Shown in pieces: positions 21,466 through 33,214 of a stretch of DNA of 64,000 nt. Both the position numbers and the translations under genes were made by a program. The notes beneath the pieces are model-generated. The model was given only the letters and a program-made list of their open reading frames with translations, was not told the origin of the DNA and ran no database searches. The stretch lies in contig NW_026111824.1 of NCBI RefSeq assembly GCF_024679095.1, positions 1 to 64,000 of the forward strand, given 5' to 3'. Within the stretch, counting starts at the first letter, position 1. Each line of letters starts with the position of its first letter. The stretch is from Eriocheir sinensis. Lineage: Eukaryota > Arthropoda > Malacostraca > Decapoda > Varunidae.

Positions 21466-23885
21466 TTGAAAGATGAAAGTAACAAGGACAACCTGGAGTC
21501 CGTTGTGAATGACACAGATTTCCATTCATACCTAGACGAGTACTCAGTCTTCCGTGAGGGCGTTAATAAGGGTGACCATGGGAAAACCGCCAAGTTTTGG
21601 GTGTCCTACATGAACCACATCTGGCTTATCCTGCATCTCTTCAAGGCCGTGAAGACCAATGACTATTACTTGTATGGCGCATGTCTCCATCAGATGACGG
21701 ACCTCTTCTTTAGCTATGACGGACATAATTATGCCAGGTATCTTACCTATTTTTCGGTTTTTCTGGCAAACATTGAGCAAATACATCCCGGAGCAACATA
21801 ACTACTGAAACAGGGGGCCATAAGTGTGGTATGATCATTCGTTCCGGGCAACCGATGTTATGTCAACAAGACGATTGAAGAGACTTTTATGAAGCATGCC
21901 AAGTCTCATGCAGGTGATGGAGGAAGAGGGGCAGGAGTCTCCAGTATCTTGACTAACTATGGGGCATACAGGAGATGGGCTAGAACAGCTCATGAACAGT
22001 CAAGATACGTGGATGTTACCCTCCAGATGGCAGAAATGACAGACTCTGAGACTGGTAGGGCCAACAAGCATCACGATGTTCGTCCATCCCAGATCCGTAA
22101 GAGCGAGTCAGTGGTAGTGAAAGTCATCAACTCCGTTCAAAGTTTCGTGAATCCATTTGATGTTGGCGATGTGGATCAACTATTCTGCCTTGCTTCAGGT
22201 GCCCTAAGCCTCCTGACATCAGTGACGACCTCTTGGATGCCGAAAAAAAGGGAAGCCTGGCAAAGGAAGAGCTCATCAAGGATAGGCTGATGAAAAACCA
22301 GGATTACTTCAAGCCAATCAAAAGGCAGAGACTGAAGACCTTTCAGGACATGGGCAAGAAGGTAACGGTTAAGACCTCCAAACTGAGAGAGCTTGAATAC
22401 CAACAAGGGAATATTGCCTTCCAGCTATTGGTCCTGTCACAGAACCAGCCTGAGAAGCTAGATATGAAGGAAGTCCTCAGATATCCAGTGACGCCGGTGC
22501 CATCTTCCATAGGTACTGCTGACGGCTACTTGATGAAAACGGACAAGAGCAAAGGCTTTCATCATTTGACCAGGGGTGTGAAGGATGTTGCTGCACCACC
22601 AGATCAGTGTACAATGACTATTGAGGATGGCAATGCCACTTTCTATTGTATGAAGGACGTGCTGAGGACATTCCACCAAATTGGCCAGAAAACATTTGAC
22701 AAGAGTACAGCATGGAAATCGAAAGTCATTGCCAGCAGAGACATGTACAAGAAGGACTCTATCAAATCTATGGAAAGAAATAGAAGAGGATGTTGGGAAA
22801 AGCGACTTTTTGAGGATGAAAACACAAGAAGACCGGAGAACTGGAAGGACTTCCTCGCCAATGATGAGAATAAGCAACAGTTGGTGAGGCTACTTCTGAA
22901 GATCTGGAGTAGTCAGGATTGTGCTGAAAGACTGCGAAACAAGGAAATATTAGTTGTATGTGAAGGGAAGGCGTACAGTTTGGCGTCAGATGGCAGGCCA
23001 GTTACCATGTCAGAAGCTCCAGTACTCTAATCAGGCCAGGAGGGGACAGATACTAGAGTTGTCTTGTACGTACTGTTCATATGACGAAAGTCAGAAGTGC
23101 AAAACCGTACGAGTTAGGAGCCCTGACACAGATATCTACTTCATTCTGTTGTATTATGCTCCAGCCTTTGGGATACAAATCTTGTTCGACACTGGGTCTG
23201 GAGATCACCGACGACTGATTGATGTGTCAGAGATGGCGAAGGACTACATGCTGACTTATTGCTCTGCTCTGCTAGGTTTGCACGCCTTCACAAGATATGA
23301 TACTACGAGTGTGTTCCATGTTATTGGGAAAGTGAAACCAATTAAACTGCTTCAGGAGAAGCCAAGGTTTCGGGAGATTTTCAACATACTAGGTGAGAAA
23401 TGGGAGGTTTCGGATGAACTATTTGCAGGCCTAGAGGAATGTACGTGTACACTGTACAAGAAGACTGATCGTATCTCTGACGTTGACGAACTCCGGTATG
23501 TCATGCTGCTGTCCAAGTGTGGTGGTAATTGAGACGAACTGAAATTGAAAAGAAAGGTTGATCTTGCGACCCTTCCACCTCCCAAGAAATCCCTGAAAGA
23601 ACATGTGAAAAGGGTCAACTACCAAGTTGGGATTTGGAAAAGGGCCCATGTACCAAAGCCGGAGATCCCACAGCCAACAGACGATCATGGGTGGAAGAAA
23701 TCAACAACGCATACTGGATTGCAGCCACAGTGGTGTGTGGGGACGTTATTCCACCCAAGATGGCAAACATCCTAGAGAAGCAACAGGACCAAGACTCGAA
23801 TGATGAGGATGATAACTCGGAAGCGGAATCAGACAGCAGCGGTGATGTGGATGAGGATAGCTCAAGTAGTGACAGTGATTGGTAG
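21466..23885 (+). pseudogene. Broken protein gene of the long-TIR transposon (unnamed family)
   Basis: One protein spread over at least four frames. Segments: 21466-21801 (WLILHLFKAVKTNDYYLYGA, ARYLTYFSVFLANIEQIHPG), 21889 to about 22195 (NKTIEETFMKHAKS upstream, YRRWARTAHEQS, VNPFDVGDVDQLFCLASG), 22233-23030 (FHQIGQKTFDKS, SIKSMERNRRG, RPENWKDFLANDENKQQLVR, CEGKAYSL) and 22954-23532 (VRVRSPDTDIYFILLYYA, LLGLHAFTRYDTTSVFHVIG, KVKPIKLL). It ends with VNYQVGIWKRAHVPKPEIPQ and an acidic Ser/Asp tail. I have the impression of related uncharacterised transposon-borne proteins in many marine invertebrates. The SPDTDI..LL segment looks like a PIN/FEN-nuclease core motif, but that is inference. Stops and frameshifts make it inactive. 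Confidence 0.75.
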
Positions 23886-24296
23886 AGGGGGAAGCCTGCA
23901 AGATGTTGTGACCTTCTTGCTGGATTAAACTCATCAATACCTAATTGGAATATCCTGTATCGATCTAAGGTTCTGACTGATGAGACTCTCTCTTTGCTGA
24001 ACATATGAACATCTGCAGGGTGTTTTACAACCATACTGAATTTTAAGCTACTGCCGTTAGCCATGAGCTTCTGACCTCTGGTGACCTACTCAACACCATA
24101 ATTTGTATGTATCACACACCAATATACAGTATGTGTAGTTGCACACACTTTGATTGTAAATTTGTAATTCTGCAGTAAACAGTTATGGAGTTAAGAACAT
24201 TTAAAGTTACCCTGCCCCTTTATTGCAGTTTTTCACTACTTTTTTAGAAACGTCATTTCGTCACTTCCCACTGAAGGGTACAATGATGAAATATGT

Positions 24297-25439
24297 TTAA
24301 CATTAGGCCTTTTGTTTACTTCAGGTGACTTTGTCCTTTATTTCTTGGGGTGTTAATATGCCAAGATCCAGACTTTAACCCTCCTGCTCCGGGCGTCTTT
24401 CCAGAAGGTGAACCCAGTGTCCGGATGTTTTGGGAATATTTAGGGTCATGTCTACATTCTAATTACAACGTAAATAAACATAACGGAAATTAACCATAAA
24501 CTACGTACTTCTAGGAGTACTCATCGTCCTCTGTCGAATGGCGTTTAGTAGACCGCTCTAGGTCCACTGGTTGCTGAGTAATCATGAGTAGAAGTTGGTC
24601 ACTTTTTTGTCGTAGAACTACCCCGCGTTCGGGTGTGTGCCTGTGACACGGGCGAGAGTCTAACCTACACTAATCGCTCCCCGTTCCACTCCGCTCCGCT
24701 TTACGCTAGCCCCACCAAGACCTCTTTCCTAACATTTATATTTCATTGTGGGAGCGTCGGGCGGGTGGAAGCGAGGAAGCGGCGTCCCCCACGGTACAGG
24801 AAGGCACACGTTCGGACACATCGGAAAGTGAAAAATGATGTCCTTCCATCACTGCGGCTAGTGACCAACTAACTGGTAATGCCAACACAGGCTCTGGGAT
24901 GCTGGGCGTGGGCTCATACAAAACTAAGCCCGCGCGCACATTTCAAATGGTAGAAATACGCACATGCCTTCTGGGAGGACACCCGGATTTTTGCCAAATT
25001 TTATGCGCGTTCTTCCAAGAGGAGACCCGGAGCGGAGGGGTTAATACCTACAAGATGAAATACATGGCCATGATAAAAATTTGAAGCATGGGATAAGTTC
25101 AGCGACATTTTGACCTCTGCTGACCTACTTACATACCTAATTTGCATAGATCATACACCTTTGTGTAGAGTGGACCAAGACGCACATTTGGAGAGTAAAT
25201 TTATAGTTCTACGATAATTAGTTCCAGAGATACAGACATTTGAAAATCCCCTACCCCATAATTGGCCGCCACAATTTTTTAACATGTGAGTTCATATAAC
25301 ATCGAAAATGAAGCAGTGAGTCCCAGTTATTTTCATGTTAAAATGTTTTAAAATAGAGTATACATATATAACTACCAGAAAAAAAAATGTAGTTTCGTCA
25401 ATTCGAGGTTGGGTGCACGGTGGGCCTCTCTGGCCCATG
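24297..25439 (-). repeat. Right terminal inverted repeat, split by a MITE
   Basis: Two segments, 24297-24374 and 25045-25439, together about 477 bp, mirror the left repeat. The MITE and its TTAA duplication lie between them; the uninterrupted left repeat shows the pre-insertion order. Confidence 0.85.
24379..25040. mobile_element. piggyBac-type MITE, 662 bp, inside the right TIR
   Basis: TTAA at 24375-24378 and 25041-25044. Left end CCCTCCTGCTCCGGG; right end reversed CCCCTCCGCTCCGGG. GC-richer than its surroundings and non-coding; the short frame at 24633-24872 is not convincing. Confidence 0.85.
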
Positions 25440-25446
25440 GACTATA

Positions 25447-25600
25447 GGTGATGGCTGAGTGGTTAGCGTGCGGGCCCTGCATTCATTGCGTGCTGGACAA
25501 CGCGGGTTTGAATCCCCACACTACCACCTGGGATTTTTCAGTCACCGCCGAGTGGCCTAAGACTACCCACATGCTGTCCTGTCTAGAAGAAACCGACCCA
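25447..25600 (+). mobile_element. tRNA-derived SINE, copy 1 (5' part)
   Basis: Head resembles a class II (Ser/Leu-type) tRNA: A-box-like TGGCTGAGTGGTTAGCG, B-box-like GGGTTTGAATCCC. It is followed by a body shared with the copies at 31.2-31.9 kb (TTTTTCAGTCACCGCCGAGT, GGCCTAAGACTACCCACATG). Truncated at its 3' side by, or fused to, LINE sequence. Confidence 0.8.
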
Positions 25601-26650
25601 AAACTTTATATAGACATATAAATAAGATATTATGGAGAAAAGACACTGTGAATGCAATCAAAGTGAGTGACCAAGTCTATGAAGATGTAAAGGAAATCTG
25701 TGAAATATTAAATGAAAACTTTCAGAAGGTGTTTACCCAAGAGACAAAATTTGAAGAGAGGGATGAGGAGAGAAGTGTCAAAAGAATGGAAAACATAAGT
25801 GGATAAAGAAGAGATACTGGGGCTATTGAAATCACTAGATGGTAAGAAGGCAATGGGTCCAGATGAAGTACGTATCAGGCCAAGTGCTGACAGAGTGAAG
25901 GGAACAGTTAATAGAACCAATTCATGATGTTGTAAGTTGTTCAATCCAGACTGAAGAAGTCCCAGTACAATGGAAGAGGGCACATGTGGTCCCATTATAT
26001 AAGAGCAGAAATAAACAAGAGCTGCTGAACTATAGACTGGTTTCTCTTACAGGTGTAATGTGCAAACTGTGTGAGAAGGCAATTAAATAAAAGACAGCTG
26101 GAAAGAGAAGATAATAAATGAAAGTCAATTTGGATTCAGACAAGGTAAATCTTGTGTCACAAATCCAGTATGTTTTTACTCAAGAATAATTGATATAGTA
26201 CAGGAGAGAGACGGATGGACAGACTGCATATTTTTGGATCTAAAAAAGTCATTTGATAAAGTTCCACATAAGAGGCTGCTGTGGAAACTAGAAAATAGAG
26301 AAGGATTGGGGAGATATATGACAGAATGGATGAAAAATTACCTGGCAAACAGAGAAATGAGAACCATGTTGAAAGATGAAAAATCGGACTGGAGAAAGGT
26401 CACAAGTGGAGTGCCACAGGGATCAGTGTTAGCGCCTATATGATGTTTTTAATATATAGAAATGATATGCCAGAAAAAGTAAAGTTAGTACATGAGTATG
26501 TTTGCGGATGATGCCAAACTGCTTAGAAAATAAGAGATGAGGATCATTGCACTAAACTCAAGGAAGATTTAAATGAGACATGAATGGAGTAAAAAATGGG
26601 AGATAGATTTTAATGAAAAGAAATTGAAGGCCATGGTGACATGTGGCAAT
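25601..26650 (+). pseudogene. Third CR1-like LINE copy, heavily decayed
   Basis: Pieces in order: the pre-RT linker, EEVPVQWKRAHVVPLYKSRN, LLNYRLVSLTGVMCKLCEKA, then 26234-26443 with MDLKKSFDKVPHKRLLWKLE, VTSGVPQGSVLAPI. The FADDA box follows in another frame (about 26500). Stops in every frame. Downstream, 26651-27020 shows nothing recognisable. Confidence 0.75.
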
Positions 26651-27020
26651 CCACCATACATTACCCAGATCTAGAAACTGATCGGTTTAGCTTATCCTCT
26701 CTGCCTCTGTCTCTCTCCCCCAGTGTGTGGGATTGTAAAGAAGGCTGATAATGTTGTGTACAATTGTGGCTATTCAATTCTTCCCTTTTCCTTGGGAGCA
26801 TCAGGGCTGGGTGCCAGGTGTCACAAGTAGGTGTATGTTGTTACCAAAAGCACCCGGCCACACTTCTGTTTGCATGAGTGAAACACAAGAATAGTAGCGG
26901 TTGCATGCTTATGAGAGGAGGATGGCAGTGTAGTACTTAGCATATTGTCATCATAGTCTCATACTTGGTCCATATTTAGCCGTTTCTCAGCCACTCATAC
27001 CTTCAGGTTGGCTGAAGCAG

Positions 27021-28065
27021 ACAGATAAGAACATAAGAACATAAGAACGCAGGAGTCTGCAAGAGGCCGGTAGGCCTGTACGAGGCAGCTCCTTTGACCC
27101 TAAGCTCCCGTGTATCTAACCCCACCTATTATCGCTGTCCATGAATTTATCTAGTCTATTTTTGAATGTGACAATTGTATTGGCACTCACCACATGACTG
27201 CTAAGCCTATTCCACTCATCCACCACCCTGTTAGTAAACCAATTTTTGCCTATGTCCCTGTTGAATCTGAATTTATCCAGTTTAAACCCGTTACTTCGTG
27301 TCCTACCCGGTTCTCTTACCAACAAAACCTTATGAATGTCTCCCTTATTAAAGCCCTTCATCCATTTATAAACCTCGATCATGTCTCCACGCACCCTTCG
27401 CCTTTCTAGAGAATGCAAGTTTAACTGTTTGAGTCTTTCCTCGTATGGCAAGTTTCTCAACCCCTGAATCATCTTAGTCATCCTCCTCTGCACCGATTCT
27501 AACATTTTGATATCCATTCTATAGTAGGGTGACCAGAACTGAACCGCATAGTCAAGATGAGGTCTAACTAATGCTAAATATAGTTTGAGGAAGACTTCGG
27601 GGCTTCTGTTGCTTACGCTCCTTGAAATAAATCCCAGTACCCTATTAGCTCGATTTCTAGCTTGAATGCATTGTGCCCTTGGACGGAGATCAGAGCTCAC
27701 TAAGACCCCTAAATCCCTCTCTCACCCAGACCTACTTATGAGAGTGTCATTTAAGCAATAGTTATGTGAGGGGTTGTTCCTACCTACACTCAGAATACTG
27801 CACTTCCCTACATTGAACTCCATCTGCCATTTATCCGCCCAGTCATATAATCTGTTGAGTTCACCTTGGAGAATACTAGCGTCCTGATCCGACTCAATTA
27901 CTCTACCGATCTTCGTATCATCTGCAAATTTACTAACATCACTACTAATTCCTGTGTCTAAGTCATTGATATAAATAATAAACAAAAGTGGACCTAATAC
28001 CGAACCTTGTGGGACCCCACTCGTAACACATCCCCAGTCAGATCTTTTACCATTGATTTGCACTC
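27021..28065 (-). pseudogene. CR1-like LINE 3' half, minus strand, nearly intact
   Basis: Minus-strand frames 28063-27722 (SGVPQGSVLGPLLFIIYIND, VSKFADDTKIGR, WQMEFNVGKCSILSVG) and 27700-27116 (RNRANRVLGFISRSVSNRSP, YLALVRPHLDYAVQFWSPYY, LNLHSLERRRVRGDMIEVYK, KNWFTNRVVDEWNRLSSHVV). One frameshift or stop lies between them at about 27720. The 3' tail, read on the minus strand, is a repeat of the octamer TTCTTATG, the form of tail CR1 elements carry. 5'-truncated in the RT palm. It is the best-preserved RT here after copy C and probably a fairly recent insertion. Confidence 0.85.
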
Positions 28066-29170
28066 TTTGCTTCCTATTTGCACTCTTTGCTTCCTATAAT
28101 GACAGATAAAGACTTCAATGGACCTCCTTCTTTATTTGTCATTTTTTTCTCTCTTCCTAGTCATGGTGGTTGTGACATCAAACAAATTATAGTCAGAGAA
28201 GATGTTTTTTGTGACAGTGTAGTTGTGGATCATGATTTGGTTATTGGCCATGACCACTCCTAGGTCAGAGTTGCTACCCTTTAGTAAGGCCGCAGATATT
28301 TGGAGCGCTAGCTTGGATCTGGTGAAGCACAACAAGCAACCCAAGACTGCAGGCGAGTCTCAAAGACTTCAGAGTCCTTGGGGAGATCCCTATAGTGTGG
28401 TGAAGTGCCTCTACGATTCTACATGTCACTTAAGGGAAAGATGGAATCATGTGAGGCAGCTGGGGAGGTGCCACAGACCTGTCCCAGTACCTGTGTAACA
28501 CAGGTCACATGTCAACGAGAAGGAGCAGCCGATCCTTGGGAACAAGTGAACCAGTGACAACTCAGAGCTATTCACAGGAGTTTGCTGATAGCTATCATTG
28601 GATGTCCGGCAGGCAGCTGAGGACTGGGCTCTAGCATCGCACTGAGACAAGACGGATGATTAACAGACTAAATTTGAAGGATAATGTTTTCTAGATTGTA
28701 CATAATACGTATTGCATCAAGACAACTCAATTATGAAGGAAGGGGTTGTGTTATGCCACTGCATTGTAGTAGTTCTAGGAAGTTATGGTACTCGACTCAA
28801 CTGCTCTTCACTATTCACATGCATACCTTACTGAAGCCCTTGAGAAAGAAAATGGGTGTATAAGAGCTAACACAGGAAGGGCAGTCAGTCAGCGAGGGAC
28901 TCAGAGAGAGAGAGAGAGAGTAGAGGACGAGGCAGAGGAAGACTCAACTATAGTCTCTTTCATAAAATATTGCAGGCAGTCACACCACCTCTTTTTTCAC
29001 TTGATTTTGATTAGCTCTGTGGCAGCCAGTCACCGCACAGAACCTGTCACTTTGCGACCACCTTGACCGCTAGCATTGCAACTCTGTGCAATGTTTTTTG
29101 TAGTACTCTAATACTATCTGGAATACTGTTTTCTTAGTAGCATTGCCATCCTTGAGTCATTATCTATATA
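28066..29170. other. No gene recognised
   Basis: A 19-bp direct repeat (GCACTCTTTGCTTCCTAT) is at the left edge. A minus-strand frame at 28344-28132 is weakly reminiscent of a LINE endonuclease end. A short (GA)n lies at about 28908. Confidence 0.4.
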
Positions 29171-29534
29171 CAGGGGTTCCCAAACTGGGGTACATGTACC
29201 CCCAGGGGTACATTTGCACGTTTCAGGGGGTACATTTGGTCTGAAGGAAACAATTACTTGCACAATACATGGTGTTGTAATCTGCACTCAGATTGCACTT
29301 TTCTCATTTTCTTTGTGTTGATTAGTATATCTTACCTTAGTAATTGCTTTATTTCTGTTTTCATCATTTAAGATGCCTATGTAATCTAAACATGAAGACT
29401 CTAATAAACTTAAAATATCAAAATATTTAAATGTCCTTTTTTACTATCAAGCTTAATTTTTAGTGTTAGGGGTACATGGGAACCTATAAAAAGAGTCTAA
29501 GGGTACTGAGGAACAAAAAGTTTGGGAACCCCTG
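29171..29534. mobile_element. hAT-type MITE, 364 bp
   Basis: Ends CAGGGGTTCCCAAACT and AGTTTGGGAACCCCTG (inverted, 15-16 bp), the classic hAT tip. Flanks ATCTATATA (29162-29170) and ATCTATAA (29535-29542) fit an 8-bp target duplication with one slipped base. Non-coding; GGGGTACAT blocks repeat internally near both ends. Confidence 0.85.
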
Positions 29535-30244
29535 ATCTATAACATTCATTCTATAACCCAAGACGACTAATTATTTTTTCTCATAGATATCATGTGATGA
29601 ACGAAGATATTTTTTTACATGATGAAAACAAGTTTATATTTCCATCTTTATTCATGTTAACAGCATAGTTATGGCTATTTTTCTTGTCCCATCATAAAAT
29701 TTGACAGTTTAGGCACTATACATGTTCAGTGGAAAAATTGCGGTAAGTTAATATTTCATAGTGATACTGAGGTGCAAAATATTTTTCTTCATGTATTCCA
29801 GAGCACTGTGAGGTAGTGTGAGCACAGAGCGAGCTTCCTGGGCCAAGCAACTTTTTCAGCGCGGTGATTGGCTGCCACTTGGCCAGGCAAAATTGAAGAG
29901 CATGAGGGTGTGTGGCCGCTTGTAGTTTCCAAGTGAAACAGACTATAATTAAGATGAAAGAAGTCAGCGATACAAGACTCAGCATGGATCAGGAAAGGCA
30001 AGGACATTCCCAGACTTCTGATTGTGATTGTTGCTGTGCTGATGCAGGAAGAAAGACCACTGTTTGCCTCCCTGCATTTCTGGATCTGGATCTGGATCTG
30101 GAACTTAATGTGCAGGGCACCTGTACAGGTGCATAACACGCATATTTGTGTTGGCTGTTGGGGGGACGGGGAAGCTGGGTGTGCAAGGGTGGGAAGTGAA
30201 TAAAGTGTAATTGTTAGTGTTGGTGTGTTGTGGTGACAAGTGCG
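29535..30244. other. No gene recognised
   Basis: A short GGATCT tandem lies at about 30080. The small frames here show no protein family features. Confidence 0.4.
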
Positions 30245-30660
30245 TGCTTACTTGTTTTCTGAATGAGCCTATTGTACCGCAGTCTAAAATCTATTGAGGG
30301 AGGCTGTTCCAGTCACGTATGGTGCGTGGAAAGTATGAGTGCTTGTATGTGTCAGTGTTATTGTGATATGCTTGGTAATTATGGATTTGTTTGTTATGAG
30401 TACGTTGACTGTTTGCGTTGTGTAAGTATGTATATGGGTCAATGTCAATGTGAGTGTTTGTGATCTTGTACATAAGTGTAAGTCTGTGTGCTTGTCTGCG
30501 TATGTGAAGAGGTTCCATGTTTATTTGTTGTTTTATCCGTGTTGTGATTCCAGGCGTTGGCGTGTAATTGTTTGTAATGAGCCTAGCCGCCTTGGTGTTG
30601 ATTTGTTCTAAGCTATCAATGTTTCTGTGTGTGTAAGGATCCCACACCGTGGAGCAGTTT
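30245..30660 (-). pseudogene. LINE C-terminal fragment, minus strand (jockey/Rex1-like)
   Basis: Minus-strand frame 30647-30291 reads MWDPYTHRNIDSLEQINTKA, ARLITNNY, RRQAHRLTLMYKITN and SYFPRTIRDWNSLPQ, the conserved end of many LINE ORF2 proteins. The upstream part of the element is absent. The family differs from the other LINEs in the window. Confidence 0.8.
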
Positions 30661-31214
30661 TCATCACCTCCTGCTGGCTACTGTTAAGTCTCCAGGGTGT
30701 GGAGGCCCACAGAACCCACTTGAAGCACACATGGGAACCCACAACCCACCTACTGTAAGTTGCAGTTGGTGTCAGGAACAGAACTACGTATGTTGCACTT
30801 GGTGTCAGTGGTGCAAATATCAGTAAATCTGCACTATTACACACCTCAAATATAACGAATTTAGGCTTTAACAAGCTTTTTGGGCCAGTCTTGGTGTATG
30901 CAGGGATTCACCGAGCAAGCTCAGTAAGTGTGTGGTTCAGTTTGGTGGTGGTGCAGCTGAGCAAGTAGACACACGTTGATTGGCGGCGGAGGGAACTAAA
31001 CAGCCAGGCGGTGTACGTGTGTTTAATAGTGACTCTCAGTCTAGCTTTATCCACCCAACTGTAAACATCTTTGCTCTCATCCTTCTGTACCTCACCTCGC
31101 ATCTAATACAAAGAACAAACTTTGTTACATACGGATTTTATCTTTACGTCTTAGCCTATAGCACTGGTAGGCTTTCTTCGGGGGCCTGGTGGTCAGCCTA
31201 GGCCCGTCATGGTG
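30661..31214. other. No gene recognised
   Basis: Contains a repeated CAGTTGGTGTCAGGAACAG / CACTTGGTGTCAGTGGTGC pair (about 30762-30815). Nothing else supported. Confidence 0.4.
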
Positions 31215-31470
31215 CAGGCATTTTTTTCTTATAGTAGCGCCAGTTATGCTTGGCTCATGCCGCCTCTCCCCGGAACTCATTCTTGATTCAATGGACGGTT
31301 TCTTCTAGAGTCCAGGTTGATAGGTGATCTTCAGGACAGCATGTGGGCAGTCTTAGGCCACTCGACAGTGACTGAAAAATCCCAGGTGGTAGCGGGCGGA
31401 TTCGAACCGACATCGTCCATGGCACGGTGAATGCGGAGCCTGCATGCTGACCACTCAGCCACCGCCTACC
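31215..31470 (-). mobile_element. tRNA-derived SINE, copy 2, minus strand
   Basis: Reverse complement: head with GGTGGCTGAGTGGTCAGC and B box GGTTCGAATCC, body CACTGTCGAGTGGCCTAAGA with ACATGCTGTCCTG, and tail with GAGTTCCGGGGAGAGG. It shares head, body and tail with copy 3. Confidence 0.85.
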
Positions 31471-31661
31471 CTGTAAATGGTTCGAACTAGCGAACTTTCA
31501 GTTCATGAAACGTGTAAGGTTCATTGTATTTAAAAAGGTTGGATCCCTTGGATATAACAGTTTTTTGGATATGATGTCACCTCCACTCTCCCAATTGATT
31601 CATTAAAGCGATAATTTAATGTATGTAACAGTGGTGTCATGAGTGAGGACCACTACTTACT

Positions 31662-31905
31662 TACCAGGCAGTGGCTGAGTGGTCAGCATGCAGGCACGAC
31701 AACCAGGAGGACTGAGGTTCACATCCCACCAGCTACTACAAGCTGGCACTTTTCAGTTATTGCTGAGTGGCCTAAGACTTCTCACATTCTGTCCTGAAGA
31801 CCACCTATGAATCTGAACTCAAGATTCTCTCTAAAATGAGGATCAAAGATGAGCTCCGGGGGACATAATTAGCCAGGCAGGATGGCGCCACTATGTGTGA
31901 AACTG
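31662..31905 (+). mobile_element. tRNA-derived SINE, copy 3
   Basis: Head GCAGTGGCTGAGTGGTCAGC, B box decayed to GAGGTTCACATCCC, body TTTTCAGTTATTGCTGAGTG with GCCTAAGACTTCTCACATTC, tail GATGAGCTCCGGGGG and GGCGCCACTAT. Most diverged of the three. Confidence 0.8.
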
Positions 31906-32238
31906 AAGAGAAGGAGCTAGGTGTTCTACACCAAACTCAACTCTGTATTGGACCGGTGCCCCCCTTGGAACATGTTCATTGTCTTTAGCAACTTCAGTGT
32001 TACTCCTGGCACTAACAAGGTTGGTTGTGATCCTGGCTTGGATCCTGAAGATCCAAGAGGCTAAGAATTGCAGGTTCTTGGTACCAAAGACCAGCGCTGC
32101 ACTGCTGGACTTGATATATCAATGCCAGAAAGGTGTCTAAGGAGATTTACCACATCCTTGTAGGCAACTGGAGAATCCTCCAGAACTGTAGGGTTTCATG
32201 TAGTGTTGAGTTCTTTGCAACTGATTATTTATTATAGG
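31906..32238 (+). pseudogene. RTE-type LINE endonuclease fragment
   Basis: Encodes LNSVLDRCPPWNMFIVFSNF, SVTPGTNKVGCDPG, then in shifted frame LRIAGSWYQRPAL-like sequence and VSKEIYHILVGNWRILQNCR. This endonuclease type is often misannotated in animal genomes as craniofacial development protein 2. It stops at the edge of the LTR element. Confidence 0.75.
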
Positions 32239-32243
32239 CTTGT

Positions 32244-32820
32244 TGTAGTCGCCATTGCGACTGGAGCAGGATTAATCACACAAGACCTTGTCGCACACTC
32301 GCTTTAATGCGGTTTACCTGCGGGATAAGCGATACATTCACTTAATCATACAGCACACGACACAGCATAACAGATAATTGATACAGACACATCGAGTATA
32401 CCAAATTTGTCACCTTATCCTAACAGATCATTAACAATGCACTCTTAAACTCACGACATTGAGGGTCTAATGACAGCCTTTGAAACTCTTCTCTTTCTCG
32501 TCAGCCGTGAGAGACGGGAACTCGGCCGTCCTCCCCTGACGCCGTCTCACTCCCGTCTCTCCTCCCGCCCGAGGCGAACCTCTCTATGGCCCCTCATTTG
32601 ACCCTAGGGTCAACCATGAGGCCCTCCTTATCTATGCCTTTTAGGCACTGTAAACAACATGCCGGGGCGCCCCGACTACTCGCTCGGGGCGCCCCGCTCT
32701 ATCTCTAATATTCTACATTCATACACTCCATACATATGGCCTTCATAGGCGCGACATACCATAGGCGCGACTACATACATTTGCCCTTCATAGGCGCGAC
32801 ATACCATAGGCGCGACTACA
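32244..32820 (-). repeat. LTR, left copy (3' LTR in minus orientation), 577 bp
   Basis: Contains a GC-rich inverted repeat, GGGGCGCCCC ... GGGGCGCCCC (about 32665-32696), and two copies of a block of about 46 bp with CATAGGCGCGACATACCATA near one end. Confidence 0.85.
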
Positions 32821-33214
32821 CTCCCCCCGTTGGACACGCCGGACGTGTACAAGACATGAGCTAGACAAGGGCACGTGGTAAGAGAGGGACTGCGCCAGTG
32901 AGCGGAAAAAACCCCCGACATGTACGTTAAATAGCAGACTGCGGGGAAAAAACTCCTAGGCGCAGCCGCTCCGCCACGGCCGGGGCACCCTCACGTGCAA
33001 GTGTGACCCTAATCGCAACGAGGGTTGTGCGTCGGCGAGGTAGACCGGGCACCCGACATCGCCCCGGAAGAACTTCACCCCCGACACCGGGATAACGCGA
33101 AGGCATGTGGTGGTCCTCACGACGACCAATTAAGTCAGCCAAGCGGCACGACAACCCAAACCGAAAGGGTTGACAGCCCATAAAGCCACAACGAGAAAAC
33201 CGCCCACCAAGACA

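Larger units (their letters stand above)
20955..25439 (+). mobile_element. DNA transposon with terminal inverted repeats of about 480 bp
   Basis: Left repeat 20955-21436 matches the reverse complement of 24297-25439 once the MITE at 24379-25040 is removed. Outer tips are CATGGGtCAGAGgGGtCCAC (20 bases; lower case marks differences). The left repeat contains a C-run expansion near 20980. Between the repeats lies one broken protein gene (21466-23885). It is inserted in a CR1-like LINE. Target duplication is not clear, and the superfamily is unassigned. Confidence 0.82.

Noticed and set aside
25447..25520. Functional tRNA gene (Ser/Leu type)
   Set aside because: A/B boxes are present but the body is shared with dispersed copies and no intact cloverleaf was seen; it is a SINE head.
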